Below, piece by piece: positions 21,081-32,904 of a stretch of DNA of 64,000 bases. The DNA lies in the NCBI GenBank assembly GCA_944472155.2, contig OX235271.1, positions 91,339,256 to 91,403,255 on the forward strand, written 5' to 3'. A program made the translations under genes and the position numbers. Position 1 is the stretch's first letter. Each line of letters starts with the position of its first letter. The notes below the pieces were generated by a model. The model was not told where the DNA came from. It saw only the letters and a list, made by a program, of their open reading frames with translations, and did no database searches. This stretch comes from Trichobilharzia szidati. Its lineage: Eukaryota > Platyhelminthes > Trematoda > Strigeidida > Schistosomatidae.

Positions 21081-22683
21081 GAGACAACTAAGTTATCGGG
21101 ATTAAGGTGCCTTCTTAGTGACAAATTTACTGGTCCAAAAGGCAGAGAAGTTGTTCTTTCAGTTACACATCCCTTCCAAATTCCTTCCTTGGAGTTTATG
21201 GTTGAGGACTGAGGGTCTTGCAAAATGGCCTCTCATGGTAATGTGCTTTCTCTAAAGTGTGATGGCTTTGCATTCGAGTACACCAAGCTATGAGGTGCAT
21301 TTAACAACTGTCATGCTCTGAGCGACCTGTGTGCAGCCTATGATAAATGGAAGTTTCTTCTCCCAAGGATTAATTAATAGGTTTGTCTGACCGTGATGAG
21401 AAACGCCTTGGTACACGCCTCAGAAGACACGCGATTCAGTAAAAACTAAGGTTACTCTTTTTGGCCTGGTATTGATGTTAGTTGATGCAAGTTAAATAAG
21501 TGATCGATTTACTCGTCCTCTCTGCCTTACTGCTGACTATTGGATGTTATCGTTTAGCTTTAAGGCTTGTGAGGCAGTTCGGGAATGAGTCCCAGATTCG
21601 TTACAATACTTGCTATGTGGACAATACGGTATTTGAAGATGTGCTCTACTTTTGGACTGGCCAGACAGCACTAACTCGTCTCTCAAGGGCGCAAAGGAAA
21701 AATTCATGATTACATCTGGAATGAGCACGCTCACATCCATCCCACAGATGGCTCTTAGTAAGATGAGGAATCGTCTTTTGTGGATAAATAAACAGGTTGT
21801 GATGCTCCTATGGCGGGGGGTGGAAAGAGGTTTGGAGTCTCTTCATCCACATTGGCTCACGACACTTATAACAAACACACCGTGAAACAAGGCCCTGACT
21901 TATCGCTCTAAGATACAGAACGAGTCATGCCCAGATAATGAGTCACAGTGGTGTCCTAAGACACTTTTCATCTCTCAAGAGAAGAACCAGGAGGTTTTAT
22001 GATCCGTACTCATGTATTTGATGAAGTAACGACAATTCTGGTTGATGATAACAAAACTGAGGCCGTGGCTTTGTCAAACTTTTTATCCAATTAAAACTTA
22101 TCCATGCTTGCACAGTTGGTGTGTATCTGTTGAAATAGGAAAAATATGATAAAATATACAACTGCTCACCGATCCCGATCCGGTCAGTTTCAGCATACCG
22201 ATAGTAAAAAACATCTGGTAGAAGGACAGAATGGTCTCAGTTTTTATCATTTTTTCTTAACCTAATTCCTTTTGACAGAAGGGATTAGATCTAAAGAGTT
22301 GATTATAAGAGACTAGTGGAAACTATGTCGCTCCATTTTGTTAGGGCTCCTGATGATTTCCCTGAGGGCTTATGGCTAAGTAAAATAACTTAGGATTAGG
22401 AAAGTGGTAATAGACTACATTCAGGAATCTCGTGAAGACAGAATTAGAAACCCAGAGTTGTTAGTTTAGTTGTAATAGTAAATAATTAGTAGTTTCACGC
22501 CTGAGGGTAAACTATTTTCCTAATACATGAAAATGAGATACGACCGATAATTGGTCATTTTGTTAAACGTTTGCCAGTGCTATTTACGTCTGGATGCCTT
22601 GAGACAATTATAGTGATCAAACAGTCAATGTATTTATTAAAGTTTGGTAGGAGCTATTCAGTTTTCCCGAGTCTCAAGTTGTG
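21081..22683. other. Non-coding, nothing recognised
   Basis: 1.6 kb without a recognisable coding motif. A frame at 21500-21709 and one at 21652-21885 have no family features. Confidence 0.4.
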
Positions 22684-22687
22684 ACTT

Positions 22688-22992
22688 TGTAGTACGCCAT
22701 ACCAACTATAAAAATACCCTTCTTGATTTAATTTGCATACTTATATTATATGTTTACTCAGACCGATTTAATATGTACTTCGCAAACATTTGTCAGTTTA
22801 CAATTGAACATTACCTTGACACAATTTTTGAAAATTTGAATACTGCTATAATACGCAATCGTACTCTTCGCAAGTGCCTTTTGGTTTTACATTGTGGGCG
22901 TCGAGTAGCTACAACATCCATGCACGTCGATAAACGTGAAGAAGTACTAGGAAATACGTGTACGCTAATTTAGTCAGATAAAGCACTCAACA
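22688..22992 (+). repeat. Tandem Gypsy element, LTR 1
   Basis: 305 bp, TGTAGTAC..CTCAACA. One base shorter than LTRs 2 and 3, with GCC where they have TCCT near the start. Confidence 0.85.
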
Positions 22993-22995
22993 AAT

Positions 22996-23009
22996 TGGTG
23001 AGCCCGACG
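22996..23009 (+). promoter_or_regulatory. Primer-binding site, tRNA-Trp type, copy 1
   Basis: TGGTGAGCCCGACG three bases after the LTR, one mismatch from the tRNA-Trp complement. The second copy is at 27950-27963. Confidence 0.65.
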
Positions 23010-23240
23010 ACAACTTGTTGACCCCGACGCATCGTTACACTTGCTGGATTAATAAAACTCTAACTTTCGCGGATCTATGTATATTAGACATTTCGAACTC
23101 ATTCTTGTGCTTTCTCAACACACAGCCTGCAGTTATTCGCGGTAGGCATCTGCATTGCATGTTTTTCTGTTTTGCCATATTCTTAGTGTGCACAAATTTT
23201 GCTATTTTGCTACTCTTAAACCATTTTTACGAATTGCAAC

Positions 23241-24125
23241 ATGTCTTCCGATACCTCTGATAACTTAGAGCTGGGATCTATTAGTACTATTTCTCTTACT
23301 GTACCAGTTCTGAAGCCCAAAGAACCCTTGGTTTGCACGACTGGAGCATTATCTCACTACCACTAAGCTCAAGTCACAGACAGCTAAATTCAGCATTTTG
23401 AGTACAGTAATACCAGATGAATTCGCCGAGCAGTTACGACAATACATTGTTCAACCCAGCACAGAAGCGCTTTATGACGAGTTTAAGGAAGAGGTACTTT
23501 GATGCACTTCGCTTTCGGATAGGCAAGCACTCGATCGCTTGTTAAGCAATCTTGAGCTAGGTGATATAACCCCATCACAACTCATGAAGCACATGCGAAG
23601 CCTAGTAGCAGGAAGAGAAATTGATAAACGTCTCTTTTACCAAATCTGGTTGAGACGACTTCCAGCAAGTTTCTGCTTTCGGGGACGACGACATTGACAT
23701 AGAAAAACTCACCAAAATCGCGGATCACATGCGCAACAGGTCGACACCTCAATCTGTCGCTTCCGCTAGCAGAATACCAGACACTCACGATAGAATACAA
23801 ACTTTTCAATTAGATCTAATTGAAAAGTAAATATTTCTTCGCTCAATCTTTCTGTTTTTTCAAATGTCTAAATAGGGATATTTTCCATATTAGAATACAA
23901 ACTCTAGAACACAAAATCGACACCTTACTGAGTCAGTTAGCAACACAGACCACACGCACACGACCAAGCCGTTCTAGAAGCTCGTCTCATAGACGTCTTT
24001 CTCGGTCACCTAGCACGTCATAACGTCGCGATAATATTTGCTGGTATCACCGTAGTTATGGAAGCAATGCACGGCGGTGCCGTTCACCTGGAAACTTTCA
24101 GGCTAAACCAAAGGATTTATAGTCA
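23241..24125 (+). pseudogene. Gag, copy 1 of tandem element
   Basis: ATG at 23241 starts MSSDTSDNLELGSIS. The frame breaks at CCCTTGG (the extra T also seen in the minus-strand element), again at a TGA in the capsid region near 23503, and at a 100-bp insertion (23804-23903). The CHCC finger (ICWYHR..ARRC) can still be read around 24040-24080. Gag would form the particle. The copy is dead, and copy 2 shares each lesion. Confidence 0.75.
23791..23903. repeat. 100-bp insertion in gag with 13-bp direct repeats and a palindrome
   Basis: TAGAATACAAACT occurs at 23791-23803 and 23891-23903. The minus-strand relative has it once. Inside, 23801-23828 is a perfect 28-bp palindrome centred on TTAGATCTAA. 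The second internal copy has the same insertion 4954 bp further on. Confidence 0.8.
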
Positions 24126-24128
24126 TGT

Positions 24129-27100
24129 GTGAGAACTTCTACTGTCGGTAATCTACGATCTAACAGTCATTTGTTTTATGTAACAGATAGAAATGCTGGT
24201 ACTACATTCTTAGTCGGCACAAAGGTGAGTGTTCTCCTCCGTCTACGCAGGAACGTCAACATCCTGACTCAGCGGTTACGCTCCAAGCCGTTAATAAGTC
24301 CAGTAATGTTACATATGGAAGTAAACGAATGACTTTGGATTTTGGTCTGCAGAATACCTACACTTGGTCATTCATCACTGCAGACGTTCTATCCCCAATC
24401 CTCGGTATCGATTTTCTACAGCAACACAAACTGTTAATTGATCCGATAAGCCCCAAACTAATAGACTCGCTCAATAAAACGTACACCACTGGTACGATTA
24501 GCCGTGCATCCTCACTGAACTTGATGGTCACACACACCAGCATCTCCATATACCGACTTGGTAAATCAGTTTCTGACCTTCTACAACCTTCTTTTCGAGG
24601 AACAGAACCAAAGCATCACGTGGTTCATCATATTAAATCCACTAGACCACCAGTTTTTGCACGTCCCGGACGCCTTGATCCACATTGACTCAAAATCGCA
24701 AAAACAGAGTTGGATAAAATGCTAGAGCTTGGTATTATTCGACCATCCAACAGCTCATGGTCTTCACCTCTTCACATGGTACCCAAAAAGTCTCCTGGTG
24801 AGATACGGTCGTGTGGTGATTATCGAGCCTCAAACAAGCGAACGGTACCTGATCGATACCCAATACCACATATCCACGATTTCCCTAACAACTTGCCAGA
24901 TGTTAAATTTTTCTCTAAAATCGATCTTGTCACAGCGTATCATCATATCCCCAACCACCCGGATGACGTTCCAAAAACCGCCATTACCACACCATTCGGA
25001 TTATATGAATTCGTAGGCATTCCCTTCGGACTAATGAACGTCGCTCAGACATTCCAACGCCTAATTGACCAAGTACTTCGTGGTCTCCCCTTCGTCTACG
25101 CATACATCGACGACTTGCTAATTGCAAGTGCAGACGAAGCCGAGCATTTGAAACATGTGAAGACTGTGTTTGAAAGACTTCAACAATACGGAATGACTAT
25201 CAACTTAGACAAATGCGAATTTGGTAAGACCTCACTGAAATTCCTCGGTCATTTAATCGACAGCTAAGGAATCAGACCAGTCCCTGATTACGTACAAGCT
25301 ATCAAAGATTATCCGTTACCAGATTCTTTTACGAAATTACGGAGATGTTTGGGTCTGGTTAATTTCAACAGGCGTTTTATCCCGAACTGTGCTAAAGCTT
25401 TGCAACCGTTAACCGACTGCTAACGTGGACATAGTCGTTCATTACATTCGCCCGCAGAACCTGTTAAAGCATTCGAAACTGTCAAACAATCGTTAAATGA
25501 CAATACACTATTAGTCAGACGCTAAAATGACGCCTCCTGTCTCTCATAACAAACACTTCAGACGTCGTCACTGGGGCAGTTTTACAACAGCAGGTTCACG
25601 GCGAATGGCAACCCCCTGCGTTCTTTTCGAAACGAGTGAATCTTACTCAATGTCGCTATAGCACCTTTGGTAGAGAGTTATTAGCTGTTTATTTAACAAT
25701 CAAGCACTTTCCACTTATGCTGGAAGGTACATCTTTTGCTGTCTTTACAGACCATAAAGCTCTAACGAAAGCCATATCAGCAAAACAGGATAACTACTCT
25801 CCGCGCGAACTACGATATCTCGAGTTTATATCCCGTTTCCCCCCAATCTGCGACTTATAAAGGGTAAAAACAATGAAGTGGCAGACGCTTTATCACGTAT
25901 GCACATTGACAACATTGTATGCCCAGACATCGACTACTAGCATCTCTCAAACTTACAATGAGATGACGCCGAACTAAAAAGATCAAGTCTTCTAAAACAA
26001 CATCTTTAAAACTCGACGCAATTTCTTTTGGCACGACAAAAGTAATCTGCGACACCTCTACGGGTAAATATCAATCCTTCGTTCCAGCAGCTATGAAACA
26101 TACAATATTCAAGAAGTTACACAACTTGCGGCATCCCGGCGTCAGCGCTACTATCAGACTACTAAGAGAAAGGTTTATACGGCCGAACATAAACAACGAT
26201 GTTAAGAAGTGGAGACGAAATTGCTTGTCCTATCAGAGTCAAAATCAACCGTCACACCAATGCATCACTTGGTCGCTGTGCTAACCCCGACTCTAGATTT
26301 GACCATATACATGTGGGCATAGTTGGTCTAATGCCTCCTTCCAGTGGTTTCAACTACATTGTAACTTGCATCGATAGATTCACTCGTTGGCGAGTAGCAG
26401 TTCCATTACCCTACGTTTCTGCTGAAACGGTAGCTATAGCTTTGATCGAAAACTCGATAGCCAACTTTGGTGTCCTATCCATTATCACTACAGACATGAA
26501 TGCTCAGTTTGAAAGCCGACTTTTTCACCAGCTAACTGAATTACCGGGCACTAAGCAAACACGAACGACAGCGTATCATCCTAGTTCCAACGGTATGATT
26601 GAACGACTTCATCGACAACTGAAAGCTACGCTCGCTGCTTCCTTGACTCAAAACGACTGGTTAACCAAACTTCCACTGGTACTACTTGGTATACGAGGTG
26701 CTCTAGAGAAAGATATTGACTGCTGCGTTTCTGAGCTAGTCTATGGAACAACATTACGATTACTAGGAGAATTTTTCACCCCAGGTAACCAAGTTCCACA
26801 CCATATGACTGATTACGTGCACCATCTATAACAACGCATGAACGAGCTCAAGATATCACTTACACGCCAGTAGGAATGAGCGTCATACACCCCGCCACAA
26901 CTGACAGATTGCACTCACGTCTTCGTCAGGAGAGAGGGAGTACAACGACCACTTCAGCTCGCTTACAATGGCCCATTCAAAGTTCTAAATAAAAGTGCTA
27001 AAGTTATCACGATAGAACGACTGAATAAAGCAGAAGCCATCAGTATCGACTGAGTCAAACCAGTGTTCATCGACGATTTTGAAGTCAATGATAAGGACCA

Positions 27101-27227
27101 GCTGAACGACGTGCCAACACCTACATCCACGCAAGCTTCAAGGTCGCCAGAGGAACTTGTGAAAACAACATGATCTGGTAGGAGAGTCCATTGGCCTAAA
27201 CGTTACGTGCTAATCATCAATATATAA
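24129..27227 (+). pseudogene. Pol (protease, RT, RNase H, integrase), copy 1 of tandem element
   Basis: Domains in order. Protease: NAGTTFLVGTKVSVL, where the active D-T-G is lost, followed by ILGIDFL. Reverse transcriptase, 24710-25267: [13 protein letters not shown] and an intact YIDD box in [12 protein letters not shown]. RNase H, 25636-25860: YSTFGRELLAVY and FTDHKAL. Integrase, 26093-26831: HNLRHPG, a zinc pair with one Cys changed to Tyr, HIHVGIVG with the first catalytic Asp replaced by Gly, the second Asp kept in TTDMNAQF, and the Glu in GMIERLHR. A YNGPFKV motif near 26965 and a VHWPKRYV end follow. At least six stops or frameshifts separate the pieces, so the copy cannot make an active enzyme set. 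Confidence 0.8.
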
Positions 27228-27627
27228 CTTATTACGAATTTTCATTTTTATTATCTTTATCCGTAATTGTCATTTGACTGCTCATTTAACTGATTAATAC
27301 TTTCATACGTAAACCCCGTCGCTACTATTTTAACATCGATATTTTCTGCATTATTACATTTAATCATATAGTGCTTACTATTCACGTATCGTTTCCGCCT
27401 ACAGACTACAGATCCCCGGCCGATTTTATCATCCCTTATATATTTTACCATGATTATCAATCCTACTTTTCCTTTATTATCGCATTTATTATCGACCTTA
27501 TTAAGCGCACTAAACAGCTCATTTTTCAGCTTAATAAATCGCCTTCTATGTACTATCGCCGCTACGTATTACCCTGACGCATGTTATTGTGGAACACTTA
27601 AATGTATTTTTTATGTTTCAGTGTTCT

Positions 27628-27637
27628 GGTGGGGGAA
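27628..27637 (+). promoter_or_regulatory. Polypurine tract, copy 1
   Basis: GGTGGGGGAA, three bases before LTR 2; repeated at 32582-32591 before LTR 3. Position and composition fit the plus-strand primer of LTR elements. Confidence 0.6.
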
Positions 27638-27640
27638 TTA

Positions 27641-27946
27641 TGTAGTACTCCTATACCAACTATAAAAATACCCTTCTTGATTTAATTTGCATACTTATAT
27701 TATATGTTTACTCAGACCGATTTAATATGTACTTCGCAAACATTTGTCAGTTTACAATTGAACATTACCTTGACACAATTTTTGAAAATTTGAATACTGC
27801 TATAATACGCAATCGTACTCTTCGCAAGTGCCTTTTGGTTTTACATTGTGGGCGTCGAGTAGCTACAACATCCATGCACGTCGATAAACGTGAAGAAGTA
27901 CTAGGAAATACGTGTACGCTAATTTAGTCAGATAAAGCACTCAACA
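27641..27946 (+). repeat. Tandem Gypsy element, LTR 2 (shared)
   Basis: 306 bp. Preceded by the polypurine tract of copy 1 and followed by the primer site of copy 2, so it is the 3' LTR of one unit and the 5' LTR of the next. Confidence 0.85.
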
Positions 27947-28194
27947 AATTGGTGAGCCCGACGACAACTTGTTGACCCCGACGCATCGTTACACTTGCTG
28001 GATTAATAAAACTCTAACTTTCGCGGATCTATCTATATTAGACATTTCGAACTCATTCTTGTGCTTTCTCAACACACAGCCTGCAGTTATTCGCGGTAGG
28101 CATCTGCATTGCATGTTTTTCTGTTTTGCCATATTCTTAGTGTGCACAAATTTTGCTATTTTGCTACTCTTAAACCATTTTTACGAATTGCAAC

Positions 28195-29079
28195 ATGTCT
28201 TCCGATACCTCTGATAACTTAGAGCTGGGATCTATTAGTACTATTTCTCTTACTGTACCAGTTCTGAAGCCCAAAGAACCCTTGGTTTGCACGACTGGAG
28301 CATTATCTCACTACCACTAAGCTCAAGTCACAGACAGCTAAATTCAGCATTTTGAGTACAGTAATACCAGATGAATTCGCCGAGCAGTTACGACAATACA
28401 TTGTTCAACCCAGCACAGAAGTGCTTTATGACGAGTTTAAGGAAGAGGTACTTTGATGCACTTCGCTTTCGGATAGGCAAGCACTCGATCGTTTGTTAAG
28501 CAATGTTGAGCTAGGTGATATAACCCCATCACAACTCATGAGGCACATGCGAAGCCTAGTAGCAGGAAGAGAAATTGATAAACGTCTCTTTTACCAAATC
28601 TGGCTGAGACGACTTCCAGCAAGTTTCTGCTTTCAGGGACGACGACACTGACATAGAAAAACTCACCAAAATCGCGGATCACATGCGCAACAGGTCGACA
28701 CCTCAATCTGTCGCTTCCGCTAGCAGAATACCAGACACTCACGATAGAATACAAACTTTTCAATTAGATCTAATTGAAAAGTAAATATTTCTTCGCTCAA
28801 TCTTTCTGTTTTTTCAAATGTCTAAATAGGGATATTTTCCATATTAGAATACAAACTCTAGAACACAAAATCGACACCTTACTGAGTCAGTTAGCAACAC
28901 AGACCACACGCACACGACCAAGCCGTTCTAGAAGCTCGTCTCATAGACGTCTTTCTCGGTCACCTAGCACGTCATAACGTCGCGATAATATTTGCTGGTA
29001 TCACCGTAGTTATGGAAGCAATGCACGGCGGTGCCGTTCACCTGGAAACTTTCAGGCTAAACCAAAGGATTTATAGTCA
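28195..29079 (+). pseudogene. Gag, copy 2 of tandem element
   Basis: As copy 1, with the same extra T, TGA and 100-bp insertion. Most of the differences between the two internal regions fall in this gene and its leader, and several of the copy 2 bases agree with the minus-strand relative at 11-13 kb. Confidence 0.75.
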
Positions 29080-29082
29080 TGT

Positions 29083-32000
29083 GTGAGAACTTCTACTGTC
29101 GGTAATCTACGATCTAACAGTCATTTGTTTTATGTAACAGATAGAAATGCTGGTACTACATTCTTAGTCGGCACAAAGGTGAGTGTTCTCCTCCGTCTAC
29201 GCAGGAACGTCAACATCCTGACTCAGCGGTTACGCTCCAAGCCGTTAATAAGTCCAGTAATGTTACATATGGAAGTAAACGAATGACTTTGGATTTTGGT
29301 CTGCAGAATACCTACACTTGGTCATTCATCACTGCAGACGTTCTATCCCCAATCCTCGGTATCGATTTTCTACAGCAACACAAACTGTTAATTGATCCGA
29401 TAAGCCCCAAACTAATAGACTCGCTCAATAAAACGTACACCACTGGTACGATTAGCCGTGCATCCTCACTGAACTTGATGGTCACACACACCAGCATCTC
29501 CATATACCGACTTGGTAAATCAGTTTCTGACCTTCTACAACCTTCTTTTCGAGGAACAGAACCAAAGCATCACGTGGTTCATCATATTAAATCCACTAGA
29601 CCACCAGTTTTTGCACGTCCCGGACGCCTTGATCCACATTGACTCAAAATCGCAAAAACAGAGTTGGATAAAATGCTAGAGCTTGGTATTATTCGACCAT
29701 CCAACAGCTCATGGTCTTCACCTCTTCACATGGTACCCAAAAAGTCTCCTGGTGAGATACGGCCGTGTGGTGATTATCGAGCCTCAAACAAGCGAACGGT
29801 ACCTGATCGATACCCAATACCACATATCCACGATTTCCCTAACAACTTGCCAGATGTTAAATTTTTCTCTAAAATCGATCTTGTCACAGCGTATCATCAT
29901 ATCCCCAACCACCCGGATGACGTTCCAAAAACCGCCATTACCACACCATTCGGATTATATGAATTCGTAGGCATTCCCTTCGGACTAATGAACGTCGCTC
30001 AGACATTCCAACGCCTAATTGACCAAGTACTTCGTGGTCTCCCCTTCGTCTACGCATACATCGACGACTTGCTAATTGCAAGTGCAGACGAAGCCGAGCA
30101 TTTGAAACATGTGAAGACTGTGTTTGAAAGACTTCACCAATACGGAATGACTATCAACTTAGACAAATGCGAATTTGGTAAGACCTCACTGAAATTCCTC
30201 GGTCATTTAATCGACAGCTAAGGAATCAGACCAGTCCCTGATTACGTACAAGCTATCAAAGATTATCCGTTACCAGATTCTTTTACGAAATTACGGAGAT
30301 GTTTGGGTCTGGTTAATTTCAACAGGCGTTTTATCCCGAACTGTGCTAAAGCTTTGCAACCGTTAACCGACTGCTAACGTGGACATAGTCGTTCATTACA
30401 TTCGCCCGCAGAACCTGTTAAAGCATTCGAAACTGTCAAACAATCGTTAAATGACAATACACTATTAGTCAGACGCTAAAATGACGCCTCCTGTCTCTCA
30501 TAACAAACACTTCAGACGTCGTCACTGGGGCAGTTTTACAACAGCAGGTTCACGGCGAATGGCAACCCCCTGCGTTCTTTTCGAAACGAGTGAATCTTAC
30601 TCAATGTCGCTATAGCACCTTTGGTAGAGAGTTATTAGCTGTTTATTTAACAATCAAGCACTTTCCACTTATGCTGGAAGGTACATCTTTTGCTGTCTTT
30701 ACAGACCATAAAGCTCTAACGAAAGCCATATCAGCAAAACAGGATAACTACTCTCCGCGCGAACTACGATATCTCGAGTTTATATCCCGTTTCCCCCCAA
30801 TCTGCGACTTATAAAGGGTAAAAACAATGAAGTGGCAGACGCTTTATCACGTATGCACATTGACAACATTGTATGCCCAGACATCGACTACTAGCATCTC
30901 TCAAACTTACAATGAGATGACGCCGAACTAAAAAGATCAAGTCTTCTAAAACAACATCTTTAAAACTCGACGCAATTTCTTTTGGCACGACAAAAGTAAT
31001 CTGCGACACCTCTACGGGTAAATATCAATCCTTCGTTCCAGCAGCTATGAAACATACAATATTCAAGAAGTTACACAACTTGCGGCATCCCGGCGTCAGC
31101 GCTACTATCAGACTACTAAGAGAAAGGTTTATACGGCCGAACATAAACAACGATGTTAAGAAGTGGAGACGAAATTGCTTGTCCTATCAGAGTCAAAATC
31201 AACCGTCACACCAATGCACCACTTGGTCGCTGTGCTAACCCCGACTCTAGATTTGACCATATACATGTGGGCATAGTTGGTCTAATGCCTCCTTCCAGTG
31301 GTTTCAACTACATTGTAACTTGCATCGATAGATTCACTCGTTGGCGAGTAGCAGTTCCATTACCCTACGTTTCTGCTGAAACGGTAGCTATAGCTTTGAT
31401 CGAAAACTCGATAGCCAACTTTGGTGTCCTATCCATTATCACTACAGACATGAATGCTCAGTTTGAAAGCCGACTTTTTCACCAGCTAACTGAATTACCG
31501 GGCACTAAGCAAACACGAACGACAGCGTATCATCCTAGTTCCAACGGTATGATTGAACGACTTCATCGACAACTGAAAGCTACGCTCGCTGCTTCCTTGA
31601 CTCAAAACGACTGGTTAACCAAACTTCCACTGGTACTACTTGGTATACGAGGTGCTCTAGAGAAAGATATTGACTGCTGCGTTTCTGAGCTAGTCTATGG
31701 AACAACATTACGATTACTAGGAGAATTTTTCACCCCAGGTAACCAAGTTCCACACCATATGACTGATTACGTGCACCATCTATAACAACGCATGAACGAG
31801 CTCAAGATATCACTTACACGCCAGTAGGAATGAGCGTCATACACCCCGCCACAACTGACAGATTGCACTCACGTCTTCGTCAGGAGAGAGGGAGTACAAC
31901 GACCACTTCAGCTCGCTTACAATGGCCCATTCAAAGTTCTAAATAAAAGTGCTAAAGTTATCACGATAGAACGACTGAATAAAGCAGAAGCCATCAGTAT

Positions 32001-32181
32001 CGACTGAGTCAAACCAGTGTTCATCGACGATTTTGAAGTCAATGATAAGGACCAGCTGAACGACGTGCCAACACCTACATCCACGCAAGCTTCAAGGTCG
32101 CCAGAGGAACTTGTGAAAACAACATGATCTGGTAGGAGAGTCCATTGGCCTAAACGTTACGTGCTAATCATCAATATATAA
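29083..32181 (+). pseudogene. Pol, copy 2 of tandem element
   Basis: Same domains and lesions as copy 1. Three coding differences were seen: Pro for Ser in EIRPCGDYR, His for Gln before YGMTINLD, and Thr for Ile in NQPSHQCTTW. Reverse transcriptase 29664-30221, RNase H 30590-30814, integrase 31047-31785. Confidence 0.8.
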
Positions 32182-32594
32182 CTTATTACGAATTTTCATT
32201 TTTATTATCTTTATCCGTAATTGTCATTTGACTGCTCATTTAACTGATTAATACTTTCATACGTAAACCCCGTCGCTACTATTTTAACATCGATATTTTC
32301 TGCATTATTACATTTAATCATATAGTGCTTACTATTCACGTATCGTTTCCGCCTACAGACTACAGATCCCCGGCCGATTTTATCATCCCTTATATATTTT
32401 ACCATGATTATCAATCCTACTTTTCCTTTATTATCGCATTTATTATCGACCTTATTAAGCGCACTAAACAGCTCATTTTTCAGCTTAATAAATCGCCTTC
32501 TATGTACTATCGCCGCTACGTATTACCCTGACGCATGTTATTGTGGAACACTTAAATGTATTTTTTATGTTTCAGTGTTCTGGTGGGGGAATTA

Positions 32595-32900
32595 TGTAGT
32601 ACTCCTATACCAACTATAAAAATACCCTTCTTGATTTAATTTGCATACTTATATTATATGTTTACTCAGACCGATTTAATATGTACTTCGCAAACATTTG
32701 TCAGTTTACAATTGAACATTACCTTGACACAATTTTTGAAAATTTGAATACTGCTATAATACGCAATCGTACTCTTCGCAAGTGCCTTTTGGTTTTACAT
32801 TGTGGGCGTCGAGTAGCTACAACATCCATGCACGTCGATAAACGTGAAGAAGTACTAGGAAATACGTGTACGCTAATTTAGTCAGATAAAGCACGCAACA
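32595..32900 (+). repeat. Tandem Gypsy element, LTR 3
   Basis: 306 bp, one base different from LTR 2 near its end (GCACGCAACA against GCACTCAACA). Followed by the ACTT target duplication. Confidence 0.85.
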
Positions 32901-32904
32901 ACTT

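Larger units (their letters stand above)
22684..32904 (+). mobile_element. Tandem Gypsy element: LTR-internal-LTR-internal-LTR
   Basis: Three LTRs (22688-22992, 27641-27946, 32595-32900) and two internal regions with a 4954-bp period, bounded on the outside by one 4-bp target duplication, ACTT (22684-22687 and 32901-32904). The middle LTR has element sequence on both sides and no duplication. The internal copies differ at about 11 positions by eye and share all their inactivating lesions. The element is a second subfamily of the one at 10492-13362. One insertion followed by unequal LTR-LTR exchange explains the structure. Confidence 0.85.

Noticed and set aside
22684..32904. Tandem element as an assembly artefact
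   Set aside because: The two units differ at about 11 sites and all three LTRs differ slightly, and one target duplication encloses the whole. Not fully excluded without reads.
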